This document shows positions 1 to 8,134 of a DNA stretch of 64,000 nucleotides, one piece after another (position 1 is the stretch's first letter; each line of letters starts with the position of its first letter). The stretch comes from Variovorax paradoxus (GTDB lineage: Bacteria > Pseudomonadota > Gammaproteobacteria > Burkholderiales > Burkholderiaceae_C): NCBI RefSeq assembly GCF_029919115.1, contig NZ_CP123990.1, positions 2,294,001-2,358,000 of the forward strand. Reading direction: 5' to 3'. The position numbers and the translations under genes are program-made. The notes beneath the pieces are model-generated. The model searched no databases. It saw only the letters and a program-made list of their open reading frames with translations, and was not told the DNA's origin.

Positions 1-538
1 CGCCCCAGAGGGTGGCGTCGTGCACGGGCTTGAGCTTCAGCCCGGCGTCGCGCACCGGCATGCGCCAGCCGGTGCCTTCGCCCTGCCCGCTCACCAGGTC
101 GTCGAAGCAGGCTTCCATGATGTCGTCGGCACCGCCTTCGGCGCCGAAGTCTTCGCCCACCGCAGGGCCGGCCCAGGTGACGGCGCCGGTCTTGACGTAC
201 AGCGCGTTCTGCAGGGCCGTGAAGTCGCTCAGGCCCACGAATTCGGTTCCGCGCTGGATCGCCTTGGCCACGGCCCTGTAGGGGATGGCGTCGAGGATGC
301 GCGTGAGCCCGTAGCCGCCGCGCGCAATCAATGCAATGTCGGCACCGCTGGCGGCGGCACGGCTGATCGACGCGAGGCGTGTTGCGTCGTCGCCCGCAAA
401 GCGCTGGTGCACGGCAAGTGCGGCCTCGTCGACTTCGACTTCATAGCCCAGGGCCTTGAGTCTTTTCACACCGCGGCGAAAGGCGGCCTTGTCGCGAATC
501 GCGCTGGAGGGGGAATAGATGTAGATGTGTTTGGTCAC
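1..538 (-). CDS. ldcA: LD-carboxypeptidase (S66 family), 3' end outside window
   Basis: Read from a GTG at 538, the minus strand is open to the window edge for about 179 residues. The N-terminus (VTKHIYIYSPS) and the motifs ARGGYGLTRIL and GLSDFT match family S66 murein LD-carboxypeptidases; the serine of GLSDFT corresponds to the family nucleophile. These enzymes remove the terminal D-Ala from tetrapeptides during cytoplasmic peptidoglycan recycling. The GTG overlaps the TGA of the upstream tadA fusion (GTGA), so the two are probably translationally coupled. The C-terminal half, with the Glu/His part of the triad, is not in the window. The family call is firm; the exact name is inferred. Confidence 0.85.
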   Translation of the reverse strand, partial: MTKHIYIYSPSSAIRDKAAFRRGVKRLKALGYEVEVDEAALAVHQRFAGDDATRLASISRAAASGADIALIARGGYGLTRILDAIPYRAVAKAIQRGTEFVGLSDFTALQNALYVKTGAVTWAGPAVGEDFGAEGGADDIMEACFDDLVSGQGEGTGWRMPVRDAGLKLKPVHDATLWG

Positions 539-1653
539 GCCGCCGAGTATCCCATTGCATTGCGGGCCTGCCGTGCCAGCGACGCAGCCTGCTCGGCACT
601 CGGGCCCGACGACGATGCGATGGGGCCGAGTGCACGCAGCGCGGCCTGGTAGCCGCGGTCCGGGAATGGGGCGCGCCACGCATCGCTGATCCGCTCGCCG
701 CCATCGGGCGCAAGAAGGATGGCCGCGAACCGCTCCGGCCTTGTTGCCTGAAGCAATGCCGCGATACCGGCACCCGCGGCGCTGTGCACCAGCACCATCG
801 GCCCGGGCTGCATGCGGTCGAGCCATTCGCTCAACACCTGGCAGTGCCATTCGGGCGTGTGCACCGCCTCGCGCTTGGGCTTGTCGCTTTTGCCGAAGCC
901 GACAAGATCTGGCACCAGCGTTCGCAGCCCTGGCGCCCCCACCAGATGGCGAAAGAAGTAGCCCCATTCGCCGGGGCCATGGACGCACAGGCAACAGGCT
1001 GTCTGCGCGTCGCTCGGGCCTTCGCCTTCGTCTATGTAGTGCATGCGCCAGCCTCGCAGGCTGGGCAGGTCCTGGACGTAGCGTGGCGCAAATGCGTAGC
1101 CCTCCAGCGCATCGAAGCGCTCGGCCGGCGTGCGCAGTGCGTCGTCGCGCAAGGGCTCGGCCTGCTCGCGCGCCGCATCGCGCCGCTCCTTGAAGAATTC
1201 TTGCAGCACGGCGCTGCATTCGGCGGACAGCACACCGCCCTGCACCTGCGTGCGATGGTTCAGGCGGGGTTCCGCAAAAAGATCGACCACCGAACCGGCC
1301 GCCCCGGTCTTGGGGTCCGCCGCACCGAACACCACGCGCGCGAGCCGTGCATGCAACATGGCACCCGCGCACATGGCGCACGGCTCGAGGGTGACAAAGA
1401 GCTCGCAGCCGTCGAGCCGATAGTTGCCGAGTGCGGCGGCCGCGGAACGCAGCGCATTGATTTCGGCGTGCGCGCTCGGGTCGTGCTGCGCCACCGGCGT
1501 ATTGCGCCCGGTGGCAATGACCTGGCCGTTCTTCACCAGCACTGCACCCACGGGCACTTCGCCGGCCTCGGCAGCACGGCGCGCCTCGGCCAGCGCCAGG
1601 CTCATCCAATGCGCGTCACCTGTCTGCAAAGGCTGCACGGGCTCAGTTGTCAT
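535..1653 (-). CDS. tadA: tRNA adenosine(34) deaminase TadA fused to a degenerate alpha/beta-hydrolase domain
   Basis: The 372-residue protein has two parts. Residues about 14-165 are a complete TadA: H62-A-E64 and P-C92-x-x-C95 are the zinc and catalytic residues of the enzyme that makes inosine 34 in tRNA-Arg(ACG). Residues about 185-372 resemble an alpha/beta-hydrolase of the haloalkane dehalogenase/epoxide hydrolase type (HGPGEWGYFFR oxyanion region, VPDLVGFGKSDKP, nucleophile-elbow Ser291 in VHSAAG). The elbow lacks the usual glycines and the chain ends before a catalytic His would occur, so the second domain is probably not an active hydrolase. Free-standing TadA is about 150-170 residues. 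The gene overlaps the small gene upstream by 11 bp and ldcA downstream by 4 bp. Confidence 0.9.
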   Translation of the reverse strand: MTTEPVQPLQTGDAHWMSLALAEARRAAEAGEVPVGAVLVKNGQVIATGRNTPVAQHDPSAHAEINALRSAAAALGNYRLDGCELFVTLEPCAMCAGAMLHARLARVVFGAADPKTGAAGSVVDLFAEPRLNHRTQVQGGVLSAECSAVLQEFFKERRDAAREQAEPLRDDALRTPAERFDALEGYAFAPRYVQDLPSLRGWRMHYIDEGEGPSDAQTACCLCVHGPGEWGYFFRHLVGAPGLRTLVPDLVGFGKSDKPKREAVHTPEWHCQVLSEWLDRMQPGPMVLVHSAAGAGIAALLQATRPERFAAILLAPDGGERISDAWRAPFPDRGYQAALRALGPIASSSGPSAEQAASLARQARNAMGYSAA

Positions 1654-1879
1654 CCGGCATCTTGCGCGCTTGCGCCGCGGCCTCGAGCGCTTCCTTCACC
1701 TGGGTTTGCACCTGCTGCACTTGTGCGCGCGCATGGGCCGGCGTCTCGCCCGGCGCGGGCGATGCAGCGCCGGGTACCGCGGGCAATGCCGGCCTTGCAG
1801 TGGCGGTCAGCTGCTTCCTGGCAAGCAGCCCGACGATCACCAGCGCCAGCACCAGGCCGAGCAATCCGAACATGCGCAT
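1643..1879 (-). CDS. Small single-pass membrane protein, unknown function
   Basis: A 78-residue protein with one hydrophobic segment at residues about 4-20 (FGLLGLVLALVIVGLLA). An Ala/Pro-rich linker and a charged, probably helical tail (ARAQVQQVQTQVKEALEAAAQARK) follow, as expected for an inner-membrane anchored coiled coil. It sits 1 bp after the PaiB-like gene and overlaps the start of the tadA fusion by 11 bp, so it is likely cotranscribed with both. I recognise no family. The tight packing and membrane-protein composition argue that it is a real gene. Confidence 0.65.
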   Translation of the reverse strand: MRMFGLLGLVLALVIVGLLARKQLTATARPALPAVPGAASPAPGETPAHARAQVQQVQTQVKEALEAAAQARKMPDDN

Positions 1880-1880
1880 G

Positions 1881-2525
1881 TCAGCTTCCTTGCGCCGCCG
1901 CGGCTTCGCCCGTCATGCCGAGGCGCTCCATCCACACCGCCAGCGCCTTCTCGTCCGGCGTGCCGGCGCTGTAGACGGCGCGCATGGCGGCATGCGATTC
2001 GCGCCGGTGCTGGTTGAGCTTGAGCTTGCATTGCAGCGCGGTCACGCGCATTTCGAAGCCGACGATGCCGGCAAGCATCTTGAGCTGGAACTCCTCGCCG
2101 AGGTCGCGCCACTGCTGCGCATAGGCGGGCTCATGGTCGCCAATGAGCTTCTTGAGCAGCGCATCCTTGTCGCCGGGCTCTTCGATCAGCCGGGCCTCGA
2201 CGGTGCAGTGCACTGCAAGATAGTTCCAGGTGGGCACGCGTGCCAGGTCGGGGTAGACCGAAGGCGACAGGTACGAATGCGGCCCCATGAAAGTGACGAT
2301 CGCCTGCGGCCGCGCCTGCAGGTAGCGCCAGTGCGGATTGGGCTTGGCGCAGTGGCCCAGCAGCACGAGCTGGTCGCCATCGCGCTGCTCGGCCACGATG
2401 GGCAGGTGCGTGACGAAGGGCAGCCCCTCATCGTCGTTGGATATCAGGCTGGCGAACGGGTGTGCGCGCATCAGCTCCAGCGCAATGGCCGGATCCTTGG
2501 CGTTGAACTGCGGGGGCATGTACAT
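1881..2525 (-). CDS. FMN-binding negative transcriptional regulator, PaiB family
   Basis: The 214-residue protein opens with MYMPPQFNAKD, typical of PaiB/FMN_bind_2 proteins, and has the split-barrel flavin-binding features (HPFASLISN, GPHSYLSPSVY, VPTWNYLAVH) along its length. Bacillus PaiB represses sporulation and degradative enzyme genes. Many proteobacterial members are annotated only as FMN-binding domain proteins, so a regulatory role here is inferred from family only. It lies 46 bp downstream of the ankyrin gene and 1 bp upstream of the small membrane-protein gene, all on the minus strand. Confidence 0.85.
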   Translation of the reverse strand: MYMPPQFNAKDPAIALELMRAHPFASLISNDDEGLPFVTHLPIVAEQRDGDQLVLLGHCAKPNPHWRYLQARPQAIVTFMGPHSYLSPSVYPDLARVPTWNYLAVHCTVEARLIEEPGDKDALLKKLIGDHEPAYAQQWRDLGEEFQLKMLAGIVGFEMRVTALQCKLKLNQHRRESHAAMRAVYSAGTPDEKALAVWMERLGMTGEAAAAQGS

Positions 2526-2571
2526 GGGGCGGTTTCCTCGTGGAGAGGCCCGATTGTCCCCCGAGCCGCCC

Positions 2572-3270
2572 TTATCTTGCGCGCGGTGCCTCCAGCAGCT
2601 TCACCATCGCGGTGTAGCCGCGGGCCTTGGCAAGCTGCAGCGGCGTGTTGCCCTGGCGGTCGGCCAGCTGCAGGTTGGCACCGGCATCGACCAGTGCGGC
2701 AAGAGTGCGCTGGTGGCGCAGGCCGCCGTCGCCGAGCACGACGGCTTCGATCGCCGCCGTCCAGTGCAGGTTGTTGACATGATCGAGCGGCGCGCCGGCA
2801 GCGATCAGTTGGCGCACCACTTCGTCGTGGCCCAGGTGCGCCGCCGCGATGAGCGCGGTGCCGTCGTAGCGGCTCGTCACCTGTTTTGCACTGGCGCCGA
2901 GCGACAGCAGCAGCGCCAGTGTCGGAACATCGTCGGCCACCGATGCGATGGTGACCGCGTCGTAGCGGTCGTCTTCAAGTGCATCGAGTTTTGCGCCGGC
3001 CTTGGCGAGCAGCTTTACCGCCTCGCGCTGCCGCGCATGGGTGGCCACGTGCAAGGGCGTGCGGCCTCGCGCATCGCGTGCTTCCAGGTTGGCGCCGGCG
3101 GCAATCAGGCTCTTGAGCTTTGGCACGTCGCCATGCCAGGCGGCCCGATGCAGCCCTTCATAGGCCAGCACCTCGGCCGCTTGCGGCGGCACCTGGGCCT
3201 GCGCGCCAAGCGCCGCGCCCATGCCGAGCGCGACCGCCAGCACTCCGGACCAGATGCCGCGTTTCATCAT
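2572..3270 (-). CDS. Exported ankyrin-repeat protein
   Basis: A 232-residue protein with an N-terminal signal peptide (residues about 1-26, WSGVLAVALGMGAALGAQA) followed by about six ankyrin repeats, seen as recurring G-x-TPLHVA-type helices and AGA/AGAxL turns. Ankyrin repeats bind other proteins; the partner is unknown. Its ATG overlaps the stop of the HbpS-like gene by one base (TGATG), so the two exported proteins are probably made together. That raises the possibility that they interact in the periplasm, which is inference. The start is the first of two adjacent ATG codons. Confidence 0.85.
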   Translation of the reverse strand: MMKRGIWSGVLAVALGMGAALGAQAQVPPQAAEVLAYEGLHRAAWHGDVPKLKSLIAAGANLEARDARGRTPLHVATHARQREAVKLLAKAGAKLDALEDDRYDAVTIASVADDVPTLALLLSLGASAKQVTSRYDGTALIAAAHLGHDEVVRQLIAAGAPLDHVNNLHWTAAIEAVVLGDGGLRHQRTLAALVDAGANLQLADRQGNTPLQLAKARGYTAMVKLLEAPRAR

Positions 3271-3773
3271 CAACCCAGCAGGCCCTTGACCTTTTCCAGC
3301 GCGGCATTGGCGCACTGCTCGTCCAGATGGCCGCCGGGCGCACCGCCCACGCCCACGGCGCCGATCACTTCGTTGCCCGACTTCACGGGCACGCCGCCGC
3401 CCAGCAGCAGCACGCCCGGCAGGTAGACCAGGTTGGCGCCGGCGGGATTCTTCTGCGAGCCTTCCATCATGGCTTGCGTCGCGTTCTTGGCCGATGCCGA
3501 CGTCCAGGCCTTGCGCTCGCTCGACGCCAGTGTGTGCGGACCGGCGTTGTCGGCGCGCTGCACGGCACGCACGGTGCCGGCGCGGTCGACCACGGTGGCT
3601 GCCACGTTGTAGCCGTTGGCGGCGCAGGCAGCCACGGCTTCGGCCGCGATCTGGTTGGCCAGCGCGAGCGAGATGTTCTTTTCGGAGCGCACCGCGGGTG
3701 CGGCGGTCTGGGCCTGTGCGGCGGAAGCGGCAAGCAGAATGGCGAGGCCGCCAAGGCGAAGGGTGGAACGCAT
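3270..3773 (-). CDS. Exported HbpS/GlcG-like (DUF336) protein
   Basis: The 167-residue protein has a clear signal peptide (MRSTLRLGGLAILLAASAAQAQ). The HbpS/GlcG fold follows: an N-terminal helix (SLALANQIAAEAVAACAANG), VVDRAGTVRAVQRADNAG, and the Gly-rich LPGVLLLGGGVPVKSGNEVIGAVGVGGAPGG. In Streptomyces, HbpS binds heme and modulates the sensor kinase SenS of the SenS-SenR system. Here the gene lies about 135 bp downstream of a kinase-regulator pair on the same strand and is followed by the ankyrin gene. A role as an extracytoplasmic accessory sensor is a reasonable but untested inference; GlcG-like proteins with no known function are the alternative. Confidence 0.85.
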   Translation of the reverse strand: MRSTLRLGGLAILLAASAAQAQTAAPAVRSEKNISLALANQIAAEAVAACAANGYNVAATVVDRAGTVRAVQRADNAGPHTLASSERKAWTSASAKNATQAMMEGSQKNPAGANLVYLPGVLLLGGGVPVKSGNEVIGAVGVGGAPGGHLDEQCANAALEKVKGLLG

Positions 3774-3875
3774 TTTTCGATTTCTCCAGTGGATGCGGGT
3801 GGTTGCGCCGGCGCGTTGCCGACAGCTGCGCCACTGTAGAAAACATGGGCCGCCGCGGCCATTCGTACGGCTACG

Positions 3876-3907
3876 CCCGGCGCTCCGTAGAACTACGGAG
3901 CGCCGGG
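3876..3907. repeat. Perfect 14-bp inverted repeat, hairpin with 4-nt loop
   Basis: CCCGGCGCTCCGTA (3876-3889), loop GAAC, TACGGAGCGCCGGG (3894-3907). It lies 1 bp past the stop of the response-regulator gene and 103 bp before the HbpS-like gene. There is no U-tract on either strand, so it is not a classical intrinsic terminator. It could stabilise the kinase-regulator mRNA 3' end, pause polymerase, or act as a binding palindrome upstream of the HbpS gene. Confidence 0.75.
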
Positions 3908-3908
3908 T

Positions 3909-4547
3909 TCAGGCGTCCCCGGCCACAAGCACGGCGTAGCGGCGGATCAGCTGCGCCAGCGAGTCGCAGTCGAGCTTGGCAAACAGGTTGGCGCGGTGCG
4001 TCTCGACCGTGCGGGGCGACAGCGCCAGCACGCGCGCAATCTCCTTGTTGGTGAGGCCCTGCACGATGAAGGCCAGCACCTCGCGCTCGCGCTCCGACAG
4101 CTGCGCCACCCGCTCGCGCGCCGCGTTGTCCGCCTGCGCGCGTTCCCGCGAGCGCACATGCTGGCGCACGGCCTGCTGCAGCGCTTCGAGCAATTGCTCG
4201 TCGTCCACCGGCTTCTCGAGGAACTCGGCCGCGCCAGCCTTGAATGCGCGGCGGCACATCTCGACGGTGCCGTGGCCGGTGAGCATGATCACGGGCTGGT
4301 CGACGCCTTGCGCCGTCAGCCGGTCGAGCACGGTGAGCCCGCTGATGCCGGGCATGCGCACGTCGAGCACGATGGCGCCGATGCTCGCGCGGTCGAAGCC
4401 ATCGATGAAGGCCTGCGGATCTGCCCAGCCCTGCACCCGCAGGCCCACCGTGCCGATCAGGAGCGAAAGGCTGTCGCGCACCGCCTGGTCGTCGTCGATG
4501 AGATGAACGAGAGGCGATTGCGGTGAATGCGGTGCCGGGCTGTTCAT
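3909..4547 (-). CDS. FixJ/NarL-type two-component response regulator
   Basis: A 212-residue protein with a receiver domain (acidic pocket DDD at 18-20, phosphoacceptor D62 in LDVRMPG, Thr in MLTGHG, Lys in LEKPVDD) and a C-terminal LuxR-type helix-turn-helix (LSEREREVLAFIVQGLTNKEIARVLALSPRTVETHRANLFAKL). It follows the histidine kinase with an ATGA overlap, marking a coupled cognate pair. The domain order and the DVRMPG/EKP motifs are those of the FixJ/TodT/DctR class. Targets are not known; the HbpS-like and ankyrin genes downstream are candidates. Confidence 0.93.
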   Translation of the reverse strand: MNSPAPHSPQSPLVHLIDDDQAVRDSLSLLIGTVGLRVQGWADPQAFIDGFDRASIGAIVLDVRMPGISGLTVLDRLTAQGVDQPVIMLTGHGTVEMCRRAFKAGAAEFLEKPVDDEQLLEALQQAVRQHVRSRERAQADNAARERVAQLSEREREVLAFIVQGLTNKEIARVLALSPRTVETHRANLFAKLDCDSLAQLIRRYAVLVAGDA

Positions 4548-6043
4548 GCCGCGCGCCCGGTCGATGCCGCCACCAGCGGGAGCAACAGCGTAAAGCGCGC
4601 GCCGCGCGGCGCCGCATTGGCCGCGCCCAGGCTGCCGCCCATGCCGCTTGCCAGCGTTTCGCTGAGGCTCAGGCCAAGGCCCAGGCCGCCTTCACGGGTG
4701 CTGAAGAAAGGCTCGAAAAGGCGCGGCATGGCCTCGGGCGAAATGCCGCGCCCGTTGTCGGTCACGGTCAACACGCCCTCCTGGCCGTTGCGGCCGACAG
4801 AAACCGCCAGACGCCGCTCGGACACGGGCACCTGGTCGAGCGCCTGCAAGGCGTTCATCAGCAGGTTGTGCACGATCTGTTCGAGTGCCACGGCTTCGGC
4901 CTGCACCCGAACCGGCGCCTGGGCCGTGGCGTCGAACTGTGCGGCAACGCCGCGTTGCGCGAACTCCGGCGCCAACAGATGCATGGCGCTGCGCACCACC
5001 TCCTGCAGCACCAGCGGCTTCACGTCGCCACCCGCTTCGGGTCGCTCGATCACGCGGCGCAGGCGCCCGACCACGCCCGCCGCGCGGCGCGCCTGCTCCA
5101 CGGCCTGGCCCATTGCGTCGCGCGCCGCGGCCAGCTCGGGCGGATCGTCGTCGAGCAGCCGCCGCGCGGCCTGCGCGTTGGCCAGCACGGCGGTGAGCGG
5201 CTGGTTCAGTTCGTGTGCCAGCCCTGCAGAGAGCTCGCCCAGCGCATTGAGCCGGGCCACCTGGCCGAGCCTCAGCAACTCCTCGGCCCGCCGGCGCGCA
5301 ATGCGCTGGCGCTGGGCGGTCCACAGGCCCGCCAGCAGCAGTGCGACCGCCATGGCCCAACCTCCGATGGCGCGCCATGGCAGTTCGGCCCAGCCCACGT
5401 GACGCTCGGCCACCACGTCGAAAGGCTGGCTTGGCGATGCCAGCGGCTTGACAAGGCTGAAGCGCCAGCCGCGCGCTGCGGCATCCACCGGCTGGCCCGG
5501 TTGCAGGACGAACTGCTGTGCGCCGCGCTGCAGGGTCACGCGCACCGGGCTTTGCTTCGGGTTCATCGGCCAGTCGCGCCAGGGCACCGAGCCCGCAAGG
5601 TCGATTTCGAGGGCGTAGCTTGTGGGCGTGGCGCCAATCACGAGCTGGTAACGGCCCTGAGCGAAATCGACCGCGGCGAGTTCGGCGCGGCGCTGCCTGC
5701 GCGAGCCCGCTTCCGCCGCAGCCAAGGCACCCGCCTGCTTTTCGTCGGGCCAGGGTTCGTCGCCTTCGCGCCGCTGCACGCGCAAGATGGATGGATAGAC
5801 CGAAGACAGCCGCTGCTCCGGGCGCTCCGCGCCGCTGCCGGTTTCGAGCAACGCGAGCGTGGCCAGCACTGCGTCGTACTGCACCATCTGCTGGCTCATG
5901 AGCCGGTGCGCGATGCGAACGTCGCCTTCGAAGACCTGCTGCAGCCGGGCCAGCTCTGCGCGCGCAAGCCATACACCGCCCACGGCAGTGAGAGCCAGCC
6001 ACGCCAGCCACCATCCAACCCGCATACGCAACCACTGTTTCAT
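4544..6043 (-). CDS. Membrane sensor histidine kinase
   Basis: A 499-residue kinase with a transmembrane segment at about 10-27, a periplasmic sensor region at about 30-215 without a family I recognise, and a second transmembrane segment at about 222-242. HisKA follows with phospho-acceptor His277 in GLAHELNQPL, then HATPase_c (NLLMNALQAL N-box, DNGRGI, LFEPFFSTREGGLGLGLSLS). The HELNQPL motif is typical of FixL/DctB-class kinases. The ATG at 6043 was chosen because the hydrophobic segment begins immediately after it and the upstream extension is low-quality sequence overlapping the divergent DUF72 gene. It pairs with the regulator at 3909-4547. Confidence 0.92.
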   Translation of the reverse strand: MKQWLRMRVGWWLAWLALTAVGGVWLARAELARLQQVFEGDVRIAHRLMSQQMVQYDAVLATLALLETGSGAERPEQRLSSVYPSILRVQRREGDEPWPDEKQAGALAAAEAGSRRQRRAELAAVDFAQGRYQLVIGATPTSYALEIDLAGSVPWRDWPMNPKQSPVRVTLQRGAQQFVLQPGQPVDAAARGWRFSLVKPLASPSQPFDVVAERHVGWAELPWRAIGGWAMAVALLLAGLWTAQRQRIARRRAEELLRLGQVARLNALGELSAGLAHELNQPLTAVLANAQAARRLLDDDPPELAAARDAMGQAVEQARRAAGVVGRLRRVIERPEAGGDVKPLVLQEVVRSAMHLLAPEFAQRGVAAQFDATAQAPVRVQAEAVALEQIVHNLLMNALQALDQVPVSERRLAVSVGRNGQEGVLTVTDNGRGISPEAMPRLFEPFFSTREGGLGLGLSLSETLASGMGGSLGAANAAPRGARFTLLLPLVAASTGRAA

Positions 6044-6105
6044 GGCGCGGATTGTGCCCGGCGCGGCAAGCCCGGCCGATGTTGGCCGAGAATGCGGCCC
6101 CAGAC

Positions 6106-7182
6106 ATGGCTGAACTGCAGGACACTCTTTTCCCCGATCTTCCGCGCCCTCCCGAAGCGCCACCAGCGGCGCCGCAAGAGCCCGAGGCCGAGCCGCCCGC
6201 GAAGAAGAAACCACGCGGCGGCACTGTGGCGGCGACGGCGGCCGACCCGGCACTCATCGAGCTGGCCGCGGCGCTACCGCCGGCGCTTCGGCTCGGTACC
6301 TCTTCATGGAGCTATCCGGGCTGGGCCAACCTGGTGTGGGACGGCGAATACGCCGAATCGGTGCTCTCGAAGAACGGGCTTGCCGCGCTGGCACAACACC
6401 CGCTCTTTCGCACCGTGAGCCTGGACCGCAACTTCTACCGCGCGCTTACGGCAAGCCAGTACGCGCGCTATGCGGCCATGGTGCCCGACGACTTTCGCTT
6501 TGTGGTGAAGGCGCCGAGCCTGGTGACCGATGCCACCGTGCGCGACGAGAGCGGCCGGGGCACGCAAGTGAACCCGGTGTTCCTGAACAGCGAGATCGCC
6601 ATTCAGGAATTCGTGCAGCCCGCGCTCGAGGGCCTTGGCCACCGCATCGGTGCATTGGTGTTCCAGCTGAGTCCGATTCCTTCGCAACTGCTGGCCGACC
6701 AGCCCGCGCTGCTCACCCGCATCGGCGACATGCTGGAGGCCCTGCCCGGCTTGCACCAGGCGGCACCGGACGCCGTCATTGCCGTGGAGGTGCGCGACCC
6801 GCAGCTGCTGTGCCCCGCCTTCGCCGACATGCTGCGCAGCACGGGCGCAACCTTCTGCATGGGCCTGCACGCCAAGATGCCGCCCATCGAAGACCAGTTG
6901 CCGATGCTGCGCGCACTGTGGCCCGGCCCATTGGTGTGCCGCTGGAACCTGCATCGCCGGCATGGCCGCTTCGGCTATGAAGATGCGGAAAAACTCTACG
7001 GGCCGTTCGACAAGATCGTCGATCCCGATCCGGAAACGCGCGCGGCTTTGGCCAAGGTGATTGCAGGCACCACTGGCGCAGGCCAGCGCGCCTACGTCAC
7101 CGTGAGCAACAACGCCGAAGGATGCGCGCCGCTGACGATTGCCTCGCTGGCGAGGGACATCGTCAACCTGCCGAAGCGCTAG
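6106..7182 (+). CDS. DUF72 (YecE-like) domain protein
   Basis: A 358-residue protein from the ATG at 6106; in-frame ATGs at 6052 and 6079 are less likely because they run into the divergent kinase leader. A Pro/Glu/Lys-rich N-terminal extension of about 45 residues precedes a DUF72 TIM-barrel-like domain (LRLGTSSWSYPGW, FRTVSLDRNFYRA, FRFVVKAP, ALVFQLSPIP, CRWNLHRRHG, YVTVSNNAEGCAP). No biochemical role is established for this family. The gene is divergent from the histidine kinase and convergent with ridA (4-bp gap). Confidence 0.88.
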   Translation: MAELQDTLFPDLPRPPEAPPAAPQEPEAEPPAKKKPRGGTVAATAADPALIELAAALPPALRLGTSSWSYPGWANLVWDGEYAESVLSKNGLAALAQHPLFRTVSLDRNFYRALTASQYARYAAMVPDDFRFVVKAPSLVTDATVRDESGRGTQVNPVFLNSEIAIQEFVQPALEGLGHRIGALVFQLSPIPSQLLADQPALLTRIGDMLEALPGLHQAAPDAVIAVEVRDPQLLCPAFADMLRSTGATFCMGLHAKMPPIEDQLPMLRALWPGPLVCRWNLHRRHGRFGYEDAEKLYGPFDKIVDPDPETRAALAKVIAGTTGAGQRAYVTVSNNAEGCAPLTIASLARDIVNLPKR

Positions 7183-7186
7183 CGCA

Positions 7187-7678
7187 TCAACGGGCGGCGG
7201 GCTTGGCGGCTACGGTCATCTCCAGCTCCACGCTTGCGTTCTTGGGCAACGCATAAACGCCGACCGCCGTGCGCACATGCACGCCGGCATCGCCGAACAC
7301 ACGGTGCAAAAGTTCCGACGCCGCATCGGCCACCTCGCTCTGCTGCGTGAAGTCGGCGGTGCATTGCACAAAAACACCCACGCGCAGCACCTTGCCGATT
7401 TCGTCCAGAGACCCAAGCTCGCGCCGCAGCAGCGCGAGGCAGCGCAAGGTGCAGATTTGTGCGGCTTCGCGCGCCTTGGCAAGCGACACCTGGTCGCCCA
7501 CGCGGCCGGTGACGACAACGGTGGTTCCCACGCGCGGCACCTGGCCGCTGGTGTAGACGGCGTTTCCGTCGCGAACGACAGGTATGTAGTTGCCGCCGGC
7601 AACAAGCTCGCCTTCGAAGCTGTGGCCCAGTTCGGCGGCAATGCGGTCGGCAATCTCGTCTCGGGTCTGCGCGGTCAT
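7187..7678 (-). CDS. RidA/YjgF family protein
   Basis: The 163-residue protein shows the YjgF/RidA fold: YTSGQVPRVG near the strand that forms the inter-subunit pocket, AREAAQICTLRCLALLRRELGSLDEI, and a C-terminal VRTAVGVYALPKNASVELEMTVAA. It lacks the R-N-x-F pattern of archetypal RidA imine deaminases, so substrate and activity are uncertain. It lies downstream of the aromatic hydroxylase cluster on the same strand (109-bp gap). Some aromatic pathways include RidA-like deaminases, but linkage here is only positional. Confidence 0.85.
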   Translation of the reverse strand: MTAQTRDEIADRIAAELGHSFEGELVAGGNYIPVVRDGNAVYTSGQVPRVGTTVVVTGRVGDQVSLAKAREAAQICTLRCLALLRRELGSLDEIGKVLRVGVFVQCTADFTQQSEVADAASELLHRVFGDAGVHVRTAVGVYALPKNASVELEMTVAAKPAAR

Positions 7679-7787
7679 ACGGGTTCCATGGCTCCATCAA
7701 ACGATGGCTTCATTGTCGCCGTCCACCTTCGGCGCAACAGGTACAGATTGCGCAGACCCGATGCGCAACAGATCGCCGGAAGACCGG

Positions 7788-8108
7788 CTACTGCTCGATG
7801 GCGAGGTACACCCGCCCGCCCTCGATCTTCACCGGATAGCTGCGCAGGTCCTCGGTGAGCGGCGCGCACATGGCCTTGCCGGTGCGCACATCGAAGCGGC
7901 CCTGGTGCAGCGGGCATTCGATCTCGTGGCCCTCCAGGAAGCCGTCGCAAAGCCGCGCGTGGCCGTGGGTGCAGATGTTGTCGGTCGCGTGAATGCCGTC
8001 TTCGGTGCCGTACAGGGCAATGTCCCTGCCCTGCACTTCGATACCCACCACGTCGTCGGCGGGAACCTCGTCGACCGACGCCGCGTCGATCCATGTCACT
8101 GTGGTCAT
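7788..8108 (-). CDS. nagAb: Rieske [2Fe-2S] ferredoxin of the aromatic hydroxylase (NagAb-like)
   Basis: A 106-residue protein with one Rieske cluster motif: C46-T-H48 and C65-P-L-H68 with the standard spacing. This is the size and form of class III dioxygenase ferredoxins such as NagAb/NahAb, which carry electrons from the flavoprotein reductase to the terminal oxygenase. The ATG at 8108 gives the standard N-terminus; an upstream extension would overlap the small-subunit stop. It lies 26 bp after the small subunit, as in nagAa-nagG-nagH-nagAb. Confidence 0.88.
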   Translation of the reverse strand: MTTVTWIDAASVDEVPADDVVGIEVQGRDIALYGTEDGIHATDNICTHGHARLCDGFLEGHEIECPLHQGRFDVRTGKAMCAPLTEDLRSYPVKIEGGRVYLAIEQ

Positions 8109-8134
8109 AGGTGGATGCCTTCGGATCTTGTGGC

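Noticed and set aside
12..652. Plus-strand open frames at the window start
   Set aside because: They lie opposite the LD-carboxypeptidase and tadA genes, which have recognisable motifs; no coding evidence supports the plus strand.
7679..7787. Small hairpins between ridA and the Rieske ferredoxin gene
   Set aside because: CCATC/GATGG and GCCGG/CCGGC stems of 5 bp without a T run; not distinguishable from chance in GC-rich DNA.
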